Origin: Myxococcales bacterium
GTDB taxonomy: Bacteria > Myxococcota_A > Polyangia > Palsa-1104 > SHYY01
DNA length: 64,000 nucleotides
Direction of reading: 5' to 3'
NCBI GenBank assembly: GCA_009692555.1
Contig: SHYY01000006.1
Location: 1 to 64,000 of the forward strand
The notes under the pieces are model-generated. The model was given only the letters and a program-made list of their open reading frames with translations. It was not told the DNA's origin and did no database searches. The position numbers were made by a program, and so were the translations under genes. Below, piece after piece: positions 25,142 to 32,367 of this stretch. Position 1 is the first letter of the stretch. The number at the start of each line of letters is the position of its first letter.

Positions 25142-26789
25142 AGCTCCTACGCAAGCTCCCTGCGCGGAAGCGGCGGCGGCAGGCGGCGATCCCGAGCAGC
25201 ACGGCCAGGAGGGCCTGCAGGGAGGTGACGGAGCGGCGCCCACCGATGGTGCAGCGGCAACCGCCGTCGATCTCCATCGACTCGCCCCCGTCGCTGCGGT
25301 CGGCCAACGCGGCTCCGTCGAAGGGAGTGCGATCGCCCGTCGCGAGATCGATCGGCCGCGAACCAAGATCGCCCGCCGACAGATCCAGGGGCGAGGAGGC
25401 GAGATCCATCGCCTTCGCCATATCGGGCTGCGCGGCCACGTGGCACAGATCGTTGACCCCGTTCGGCTGCGATTCGCACGGCTTGCAGTCGACGATCTCC
25501 ACCTGCCCGTTCTTGCAGCGCACCGCCTGGGTCTTGTCGGTGGTGCAATTCCACAGATCCCACGCGTCGTTGCAGGAGCACTTTCCGCCGAGGAGCTGGA
25601 AATACTGGCACCACTGCCAGTAGAAGCCGGGGTCCCAGTGATTGCCCGCGCCGCCGTAGTTCGGGTGCTTCTCGCACTTGCTGATGTGGTCGCTGCACGG
25701 CGCCGAGCACTCGGCGATCTTCGTCCCGTCGGGGATCTGGTAGTGGCCGATGATGTGGGTGCGATCGAGCGGCACGTTCCAGCGGGTGCGGATGTTCTTC
25801 ACCAGCTTCACCGATACCTGGTACAGCGACGGTGAGTAGCCCTTCGGATCGGCCGCCACTCCGACGTGCTCGATGCCGATCGAGCGCTTGTTGTAGCACC
25901 AGTTGCCGGCGTGCCAGGCGGTGTCGCCCTCGTGGAGGAACTGCCCGACGCGGCTGCCGTCGCCATCGATGATGTAGTGCACCGACTTGCCCTTGTCGAA
26001 CTGCAGCGTCGCGACGGAGGCGGCCCAGCCCCCCTCGGTGTCGTGGATGACGATGGTGTTCACCGCGCCGTTGCCGTCGGGGCGGCCGGCGGTGCACTTG
26101 CCGTTGCAGTCGGTGGAGAGCCACTGCGCGCCGGGGAAATCGGCGGGCGGACCGCCGAGCTCCTGGCGGATCACGCCGATCGCCGACTCCGGCAACTCGG
26201 GGTGCGGAGCCAGGTGCACCGTCTCGCCGTCGCGCGCGGGGACGCTGCCGCCTTGGCGCAGGAGGGCGAAGATGTCCGCGAGGTAGCGGTCCAGGGTTCT
26301 GCCGTCCTGCAGGCCGGAGAGGGTCTCCACCGCCGGTCGCCAGCTCGCCAGATCGTCGCTGCGGGCTCCGCTCCTGGCGCCGAGCTCGGCCAGCACGCGG
26401 GCGCCGGCCTCGGTGCCGAGTTCGGTGTCGGCGCGGAGGTGCGCCTCGTCGTGTCCCACCATCGCCGCGCCGCGGGCGAGCGAGTCGTAGGCGCCGTGAC
26501 GGAGCTCCAGGATACCGGCGACCGGGACATCGTCGTCCTCGCGCAGCACGCGGGTGCGTGGCAGGAGGAGGCCGCCTTCGACGTGGGCGATGGCCAGGAG
26601 CAGATCGCCCGGCACTCCGTTCGCGGCCGCGACGCCGCGCGCGTGCCTTGCGAGCGGACCGTCCGGGTGGGCGGTGGCCCCGCTCTCCGGCGGCACGCAA
26701 CCGAGCGTCAGCACCGAGAGCAGTGCCGCATGGAGAGCGGGCGTCAGCCCCCGCATCAGGGGACTCAGCAGGCAACGTCGCGGGCGCAT
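25068..26789 (-). CDS. N-acetylmuramoyl-L-alanine amidase lipoprotein with MYXO-CTERM-like tail
   Basis: 573 aa. Signal MRPRRCLLSPLMRGLTPALHA... ends in lipobox LTLGC. Residues about 50-180 resemble the lysozyme-like module often found before amidase domains (LLLAIAHVEGG with a candidate catalytic Glu). The Amidase_2 domain follows: NTIVIHDTEGGWAAS, VHYIIDGDG, DTAWHAGNWCYNKRSIGIEHVG and HIIGHYQIPDG. A Cys-rich region and an Asp-rich linker lead to DGGCRCTIGGR, a hydrophobic stretch and Arg residues, like MYXO-CTERM sorting tails. The start at 26789 removes the long spurious N-terminus of the ORF track. Having both a lipobox and a C-terminal sorting tail is unusual. Confidence 0.85.
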   Translation of the reverse strand: MRPRRCLLSPLMRGLTPALHAALLSVLTLGCVPPESGATAHPDGPLARHARGVAAANGVPGDLLLAIAHVEGGLLLPRTRVLREDDDVPVAGILELRHGAYDSLARGAAMVGHDEAHLRADTELGTEAGARVLAELGARSGARSDDLASWRPAVETLSGLQDGRTLDRYLADIFALLRQGGSVPARDGETVHLAPHPELPESAIGVIRQELGGPPADFPGAQWLSTDCNGKCTAGRPDGNGAVNTIVIHDTEGGWAASVATLQFDKGKSVHYIIDGDGSRVGQFLHEGDTAWHAGNWCYNKRSIGIEHVGVAADPKGYSPSLYQVSVKLVKNIRTRWNVPLDRTHIIGHYQIPDGTKIAECSAPCSDHISKCEKHPNYGGAGNHWDPGFYWQWCQYFQLLGGKCSCNDAWDLWNCTTDKTQAVRCKNGQVEIVDCKPCESQPNGVNDLCHVAAQPDMAKAMDLASSPLDLSAGDLGSRPIDLATGDRTPFDGAALADRSDGGESMEIDGGCRCTIGGRRSVTSLQALLAVLLGIAACRRRFRAGSLRRSSTRRRPGRALCRGDRPPAASLRRR

Positions 26790-26932
26790 GGTCGGGGGCA
26801 GTATCGCAAGCCGTGAGCCGGATGGCCACCCCGCGCCGCGGGCCGACTTCCCGTCGGCGGCCTGGGACTCCTCAGCCCACATCGGAGGGCCTGGCGGGGC
26901 CTCTCCGACGGATCGGAGCGCCACCACATCCT

Positions 26933-29116
26933 TCAATCGAAGATCACCCCCAGCAGGCTCGACCGGTCGTCGCTCCAGTCCACCACTTTTCCACCGTCTT
27001 CGAGCGCCTTCCAATCCGCATGCTCCAGGGCCTCGATCGCCGCCCGGTCGCGCGAGACCGCCACCACCACGCTCGGCGTGGCGCGCTCCTTCTTCAGCTG
27101 CTCGTCCGGCTGGAAGCGCCGGATCGCCGCGCGCACACCGAGCGTCCTGGCGCCCCCGCGCAAGACCCGCGAGAGGTCCATGTAGCGATTGCTGATGTGC
27201 ACGAGCAGCACCCCGTGCGGCGTCAGCTTGTCGAGGTACAGGCGGAGCGCGTCGACGGTCAGGAGGTGCACCGGGATGGCATCGCTCGAGAAGGCGTCCA
27301 TCACCAGGAGGTCGAAGCTCTGATCGGGGACCCGGGCGAGGGTCAGGCGCGCATCGCCGAGCACCGTCTCCACCTCGCCCTTCGCGTCGGCGAGGAAGGT
27401 GAACCACCCGCGCGCCATCGGCTCGACCGCGGGATCGATCTCGAAGTAGGTCACGCGCTGCCCGGGACGGGTGAGCGCGGCGATCGATCCGGCGCCGAGG
27501 CCCACCACGCCGATCCGCGCGCCGTCTTTCTGTGCCAGCACCGCCGCGCTCATCGGCGCCTTCGGGTGGTAGTAGGCCACCGGCTTGCGCTCCAGCGGAT
27601 CGATGATCTGGATCCCGTGCAGCGTCGTGCCGTGGACCATCATCCGGCGGTCACCGTCGTCGGAGACACGCAGCACGCCGAAGAAGCTCCGCCGCGCCTC
27701 GAGCAGCCGCGAGTCGGTGGCGAAGCCGAGCACCACGAAGCCCGCCACCGTCGCGCAGGCGAGCGGAAACTGACCGGGCAGCTGCCACAGCGCCATCCCG
27801 ATCAGCAGCACCACCAGCGGGATCACGAACCAGTGATCGTGGTACTCGGGCCGCCCGTAGCGAAGCTGCAGCACCGAGAGCGCCAGCGCTGCCGCCATCG
27901 CCGCCGGGCCGAGCCAGGTGATCGGTTTTTGCAATGCAGCAAAGAGCGCGACGCCGCGATCGCGCAGCGCGAAGGCGAAGGCGAGCAGCGCGAGGGTGAT
28001 CGGGTACTCGGCGACGCTCTTGAAGAGGAGCGGCGCGACGATGTTTCCGAACAGCCCGCCGAGGAAGCCACCGACGGAGATCCACAGGTAGAACTCGGTC
28101 AGCTGCGCCGGCGGGGGGCGGTCGCGGGCGAGGTCGCCGTGGCAGATCCAGCAGCCGAGGAAGAGCGATCCGAGCGGCGGCGTGACCTCCAGCCACAGCA
28201 CCGCCCCGTGCCCCCACGGCAGCGGCGTCAGCGCGAGGGTGACGAAGAACATCGCGAAGATCTCCAGGCGGTCGCGCGGGTAGGGCGCGCGCGGGAGGAA
28301 GGCGATGATGAAGCTCGCGAGGTAGATCCCGAGCGGGACGGTCCACAAGAGCGGCACCGCGGCGAGGTCGGTCGAGATGCGCAACGACACCGCCAGGAGC
28401 AGGCCCGACGCCACCGCCGCCCGGAACACCCAGCGCCCCCGCTGCGGCCAGCCGATCGCCGGCAGCGGCACCGCCACCGACGCGCCGGCGCTCTCCTGTG
28501 ACCCCGGAAGGCCGGACGGTCCCCCCGACGCACGCCGAGCCGCGAACATGCTGGCGAAGGTGAGGGCAACGAAGAGGAGGTAGCCGGCGGCCCACAAGGT
28601 CGCCTGCGCGCGGAGGCCGATCCGCGGCTCGATCAGGAGCGGATAGGCGCCGAGCGCGCACAGCGAGGCCGCGTTCGAGGCCGCGTAGAGGAAGTAGGGA
28701 TCGTCCGGTGAGCGCAGCGTGAACCAGCGCTGCACCAGGCTGCTGTTGGTCGAGAGCACGAAGAAGGGCAGCCCCACCGACGCCAGCAGGGCCACCAGCA
28801 GCGCAGGCACCGGCCACGCTCCCGGCGTCGGCGCGAAGCGGGCCGCGATCACCGGCGGGAGCATCACCAGCGGGAGCAGCAGCAGGAGCCCGTGGACCAG
28901 CATGTGGCGCCGCGTGCCGAGCAGCCGATCGCCGAAATGGCTGTAGGCGTATCCCGCCAGCAGGAGCGTCTGGAAGAACAGCAGGCAGGTGTTCCACACT
29001 GCCGGCCCGCCGCCGAACCACGGCAGCGCCATCTTGGCGATCATCGGCTGGACGAGGAAGAGCAGGAAGGCGCTGGTCGCGATGCTGCCGACGAACGCCG
29101 GAGAGCCCGATCGCAT
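26933..29116 (-). CDS. Membrane-spermidine synthase-like fusion protein
   Basis: 727 aa. The N-terminal two-thirds carries many hydrophobic helices (LFLVQPMIAKMALPWFGGG onward), as in the fused MFS/spermidine-synthase family. The C-terminal third is an SpeE-like Rossmann domain: IGVVGLGAGSIAAL for S-adenosyl binding, VTYFEIDPAVE, VLGDARLTLA and LLVMDAFSSDAIPVHLLT. The catalytic Asp is therefore present, but the substrates are unknown for this family and need not be putrescine. TAGAAT ends six bases before the ATG. One dispersed palindrome copy encodes FAALQKP. Confidence 0.88.
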   Translation of the reverse strand: MRSGSPAFVGSIATSAFLLFLVQPMIAKMALPWFGGGPAVWNTCLLFFQTLLLAGYAYSHFGDRLLGTRRHMLVHGLLLLLPLVMLPPVIAARFAPTPGAWPVPALLVALLASVGLPFFVLSTNSSLVQRWFTLRSPDDPYFLYAASNAASLCALGAYPLLIEPRIGLRAQATLWAAGYLLFVALTFASMFAARRASGGPSGLPGSQESAGASVAVPLPAIGWPQRGRWVFRAAVASGLLLAVSLRISTDLAAVPLLWTVPLGIYLASFIIAFLPRAPYPRDRLEIFAMFFVTLALTPLPWGHGAVLWLEVTPPLGSLFLGCWICHGDLARDRPPPAQLTEFYLWISVGGFLGGLFGNIVAPLLFKSVAEYPITLALLAFAFALRDRGVALFAALQKPITWLGPAAMAAALALSVLQLRYGRPEYHDHWFVIPLVVLLIGMALWQLPGQFPLACATVAGFVVLGFATDSRLLEARRSFFGVLRVSDDGDRRMMVHGTTLHGIQIIDPLERKPVAYYHPKAPMSAAVLAQKDGARIGVVGLGAGSIAALTRPGQRVTYFEIDPAVEPMARGWFTFLADAKGEVETVLGDARLTLARVPDQSFDLLVMDAFSSDAIPVHLLTVDALRLYLDKLTPHGVLLVHISNRYMDLSRVLRGGARTLGVRAAIRRFQPDEQLKKERATPSVVVAVSRDRAAIEALEHADWKALEDGGKVVDWSDDRSSLLGVIFD
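27926..27944. repeat. Dispersed intragenic palindrome, copy 6
   Basis: TTTTTGCAATGCAGCAAAG in the membrane part of the spermidine-synthase-like gene. Codons read FAALQK. Confidence 0.75.
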
Positions 29117-29122
29117 CCGCGG

Positions 29123-29128
29123 ATTCTA
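29123..29128 (-). promoter_or_regulatory. -10 hexamer of the spermidine-synthase-like gene (leaderless)
   Basis: TAGAAT (minus strand) ends six bases before the ATG at 29116. Confidence 0.45.
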
Positions 29129-29179
29129 GAGGGAGGTGCGGCGGATAGCGAGGGTGGGGGTGCTACTCTAACAGGGAGG

Positions 29180-29785
29180 CTACTTTCCCCGCTTCGGCGG
29201 CTTCTCGGACCTCTCACTCTTCGCCTGCGCGTGCTCGGCCGGCGTGTCGATGTCCTCCACCACCCCCGCATCCTCGACGTCCACATAGACCACCGAGGCC
29301 CGGTGCTCCTCGAGCAGCCCGCGCAGCCCGGCCTCGGCCGGCAGCCCTGCGATCGCCGCGAACAGCGTCCGCGGCACGCGCACCGGGTGGCCGCCCTTGC
29401 CGGCGTGGCGCGGCACGATGATCTTGCCGGGCGCCCCGTCGAGGATCCGCCGCACCGTCTCCTGCTTGACCCGCGGCAGGTCGACCGGCCACAGCAGGAT
29501 CGCCAGCGTGTTGCTCGGCAGCGACGACACCGCCGACTGCACCGACGTCAGCATCCCCGGCGACGGATCGGGGTTCCACACCGACACCGTCCCCGGCGGC
29601 AGCTTGGCCTTGATCGCCGCACCGTCGGGTGGACCGATCACGATCATCACGCCGGCGGTCCCGGCCGCCCGCGCGGTGACCGCGATCCGGCTCATGAAGG
29701 TGGCGCCGTCGAGATCGAGCAGCGCCTTCGGGCTGCCCATCCGGGTGGAGGCACCGGCGGCGAGGACGATCGTCTGGATGCTCAT
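29180..29785 (-). CDS. MobA/MocA-like nucleotidyltransferase
   Basis: 201 aa. The nucleotide-binding signature LAAGASTRMGSPKALLDLDG and the metal-binding PVDLPRV identify the molybdenum cofactor nucleotidyltransferase family; the length and the partner XdhC point to MocA-type (molybdopterin cytidylyltransferase) rather than MobA. These enzymes complete the cofactor for molybdenum hydroxylases. AAGGAGC lies five bases before the start. It follows xdhC-like and D-aminoacylase genes on the same strand. No molybdenum hydroxylase is in the window. The C-terminus is Lys/Ser-rich. Confidence 0.85.
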   Translation of the reverse strand: MSIQTIVLAAGASTRMGSPKALLDLDGATFMSRIAVTARAAGTAGVMIVIGPPDGAAIKAKLPPGTVSVWNPDPSPGMLTSVQSAVSSLPSNTLAILLWPVDLPRVKQETVRRILDGAPGKIIVPRHAGKGGHPVRVPRTLFAAIAGLPAEAGLRGLLEEHRASVVYVDVEDAGVVEDIDTPAEHAQAKSERSEKPPKRGK

Positions 29786-29819
29786 GCGAAGCTCCTTTGT
29801 CCCGAGGCGAGGCCCGACA

Positions 29820-30662
29820 CTACCACGTCCCCGACCCCGGGGGATCCTGTGGATCCGCCGGCCTTCGCGCGGCGCGCACCTGGATCAGCTCGGCGACGAT
29901 CGCCACGGCGATCTCCTCGGGCGTCTGGGCCCCGATGGAGAGCCCGATCGGCGCATGCATCCGCTCGCAGCGCGCCGGTTCGACTCCCTTGCAGGCGAGG
30001 CGCTCCTTGAACAGCGCGATCTTCCGGCGCGATCCGATCAGCCCGAGGTAGGCCAGGTCGCGTCCGATCACCGCCTCCAGCAGACGCTGGTCGAGGGCGT
30101 GATCGCGCGTCACGATCACCACGTAGGTGCGATCGTCGAGCGGAAACGTCCAGTCGCGGGGATCGAAGCTGTCCTCGATCCGGGCGTCGGGAAAGCGCTC
30201 CCGCGAGGCGTACTCCTCGAGCTCGTCGACGACGATCGGCGCGAAGCCCACCGAGCGCGCCAGCGGCACCAGCGCCCGCGCGACGTGCCCCGCTCCGAAC
30301 ACCACCAGCGGAGGCTCCGGCACCATCGGCTCGCAGAACACCTCCATCTCGCCGCCGCAGCACATCGCCAGCTCGTGCGTCAGGTGATAGCGGAGCAGCC
30401 TCGGCCGCGCCGCCGCGCCCTCGGTCAAGAGCGCCATGCAGGCATCCACCACCTCCTTCTCGATCCGTCCACCGCCGATGGTGCCAACGATCCCGCCGCG
30501 CCCGTCGGCCCGCACCACCAGCATGCGCGCCGCGTCCTTCCGCGGCGTCGACCCCTTGGTCCTCACCACCGTCGCCAGCACACAGGGCTCGCCCGCCCTG
30601 CGCAGCCGCACCAGCTCGTCGAACACGTCGGGCGGCGCCGGACGCTTGGGGATCGCGCTCAC
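29820..30662 (-). CDS. XdhC/CoxI-family protein
   Basis: 280 aa. The N-terminal domain has VLATVVRTKGSTPRKDAARML and GTIGGGRIEKEVV, and the Cys pair in HELAMCCGGEMEVF, all typical of XdhC/CoxI. The C-terminal Rossmann-like part has LVVFGAGHVARALVPLA and YVVIVTRDHALDQRLL, then YLGLIGSRRK. XdhC inserts sulfurated molybdenum cofactor into xanthine dehydrogenase-like enzymes. The GTG start overlaps the stop of the D-aminoacylase gene (GTGA), and a MocA-like gene follows, so the three form one operon. Confidence 0.92.
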   Translation of the reverse strand: MSAIPKRPAPPDVFDELVRLRRAGEPCVLATVVRTKGSTPRKDAARMLVVRADGRGGIVGTIGGGRIEKEVVDACMALLTEGAAARPRLLRYHLTHELAMCCGGEMEVFCEPMVPEPPLVVFGAGHVARALVPLARSVGFAPIVVDELEEYASRERFPDARIEDSFDPRDWTFPLDDRTYVVIVTRDHALDQRLLEAVIGRDLAYLGLIGSRRKIALFKERLACKGVEPARCERMHAPIGLSIGAQTPEEIAVAIVAELIQVRAARRPADPQDPPGSGTW

Positions 30663-32251
30663 TGGCCGAGCCGGACCGTCCGGCCGGGCCGCGCGCGCGT
30701 CGGCCGCCCATCCGCCACCACCAGCGCCCCGTTGACAATCACATGCTGGATCCCGATCGGGTAGCGGACCGGATCCTCGAACGTCGCGGTGTCCGCCACC
30801 GTCGCCGGATCGAACACCACCAGGTCGGCGATCAGCCCCTCATCGATCGCTCCGCGATCCGGCAGGTGCATCGCCGCCGCGGCCAGCGAGGTCACCTTGC
30901 GGATCATCTGGGGCAGCGAGAGAACCTGCTGCTCGCGCACGTAGCGTCCCAGAAGTCGCGGGAAGGTCCCGTAGGCGCGTGGATGCGGCCGCCCACCCAG
31001 AAGCCCGTCGCTGCACCCGTTCACCCACGGCAGCGTCATCAGGCGCGCGACCACCTCCTCGGACTGCGAGAAGCTGATCATCGCCACCGCCATCCGCTCG
31101 CTCGCGAGGAGGTCGAGCGCGAACTCGAGCGGGTCCGGAGCGCCCGCCGCCGCCGCCGCCGCCGCCACGGTCTTCCCGAGCAGCTCCGGGCGCCTCCCCG
31201 ACGGGACATCGGCGATCACGATCCCCCCCGGCCCGGTCCACGACCAGAAATTGTCCCACGCGCCCGGCCCGTCATGCTGCATCGCAGCACGGAGCTTCGC
31301 CCGCTCCTCCGGGGAGGCGAGCCGGGCCAGCGTCTCCTCCGTTCCGCCGGCGTGCGCCCACGGCGGAAGGATCGCTCCGAACAGCGTCGACCCCGCCGCA
31401 TAGGGGTACTGATCGGCCGTCACCCGCAGCCGGTCCTCGCGCGCCGTCTCCACGCGCGCTACCACCTGCTCGACGAGCGGCCAGTTTCGCCGTCCGGCGA
31501 TCGTGAGGTGCGAGAGGTGCAGATGAACCCCCGTCTCGCGCGCCACGCCGATCATCTCATCGAGCGCCTCGAGGATGCGGTCCGACTCCCACCGGAGGTG
31601 CACCGCGAACACCCCGCCCTTGCGCGCCACCTCGCGGCCCAGCGCCACCAGCTCCTCGGTTGCTGCATAGCAGCAAGGCGGGTAGCCGAGCCCGGTCGAC
31701 ATCCCGAGCGCCCCATCCGCCATGCCGCTCCCGAGCAGGGCGACCATCAGGTGCAGCTCGTCCTCGGTCGGCGCGCGGTCCAGATCGCCCATCACATAGG
31801 TGCGGATCGCCCCGTGCGGCACGAGGTACGCGCTGTTCACCGCCGCACCGCTGCGATCGATCGTCCCGAGGTAGTCCGCCACCGAGCGCCAGTCGCGCAC
31901 CAGGAACGGATCCCCGAGCAGCCCGGCCAGCTTCCGCCGCGTGCGCTCCACGTCCGCCGCGCGCACCGGCGCCACCGAGAGCCCGTCCTGCCCCAGCACC
32001 TCCAGCGTCACCCCCTGCCGCACCTTCATCGGCAGGTCCGGGTCGGCCAGGATCTGGAGGTCCGAGCGGGAGTGGGTGTCGATGAAGCCGGGGCAGACGA
32101 CCATCCCCCCGCACTCCACCAGGTCGCCGCCCTGCGTCATATCCGGCCCCACCGACACGATCCGGTCGCGGTAGGTGATGATATCGGCTGCGTACGCCGG
32201 GGCGCCCGTACCGTCGATGACCAGGCAGTTACGGAGGTGAAGACGCTGCAT
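30659..32251 (-). CDS. N-acyl-D-amino-acid deacylase (D-aminoacylase) family protein
   Basis: 530 aa amidohydrolase. PGFIDTHSRSDLQIL stands where related enzymes have an HxH metal pair; the second His is Arg here. GVTLEVLGQDGLSVAP replaces the Cys-containing GNCG loop of the classical D-aminoacylase, as in the QDGLS subgroup. Later motifs are HLRWESDRILEAL, HLHLSHLTIAG, ADQYPYAAGSTLF and CSDGLLGGRPHPRAYGTFPR. The ATG at 32251 is preferred over the ORF-track start. It heads an operon with XdhC-like and MocA-like genes. It contains two dispersed palindromes 370 bases apart. Confidence 0.88.
   Translation of the reverse strand: MQRLHLRNCLVIDGTGAPAYAADIITYRDRIVSVGPDMTQGGDLVECGGMVVCPGFIDTHSRSDLQILADPDLPMKVRQGVTLEVLGQDGLSVAPVRAADVERTRRKLAGLLGDPFLVRDWRSVADYLGTIDRSGAAVNSAYLVPHGAIRTYVMGDLDRAPTEDELHLMVALLGSGMADGALGMSTGLGYPPCCYAATEELVALGREVARKGGVFAVHLRWESDRILEALDEMIGVARETGVHLHLSHLTIAGRRNWPLVEQVVARVETAREDRLRVTADQYPYAAGSTLFGAILPPWAHAGGTEETLARLASPEERAKLRAAMQHDGPGAWDNFWSWTGPGGIVIADVPSGRRPELLGKTVAAAAAAAGAPDPLEFALDLLASERMAVAMISFSQSEEVVARLMTLPWVNGCSDGLLGGRPHPRAYGTFPRLLGRYVREQQVLSLPQMIRKVTSLAAAAMHLPDRGAIDEGLIADLVVFDPATVADTATFEDPVRYPIGIQHVIVNGALVVADGRPTRARPGRTVRLGQ
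31274..31289. repeat. Dispersed intragenic palindrome, copy 7
   Basis: ATGCTGCATCGCAGCA, with perfect TGCTGC/GCAGCA arms. On the coding strand it gives AAMQH. Confidence 0.75.
31660..31676. repeat. Dispersed intragenic palindrome, copy 8
   Basis: TTGCTGCATAGCAGCAA: perfect seven-base arms with a three-base spacer, the most symmetric copy. The coding strand gives CCYAAT. Confidence 0.8.
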
Positions 32252-32367
32252 GGTGAGCGGTGCGAAGCCTACCACGCGCTGCGAGCATTTTAATATGCTT
32301 GCCTTTCCCCGAGATCGTGTATCGTGCGCCTCGCAGGGTAGGACATAGGCCCACAAGGAGATTTGAA

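Noticed and set aside
30743-32293. 516-aa plus-strand ORF opposite the D-aminoacylase gene
   Set aside because: Shadow of a well-supported amidohydrolase; Arg/His-rich, no motifs.
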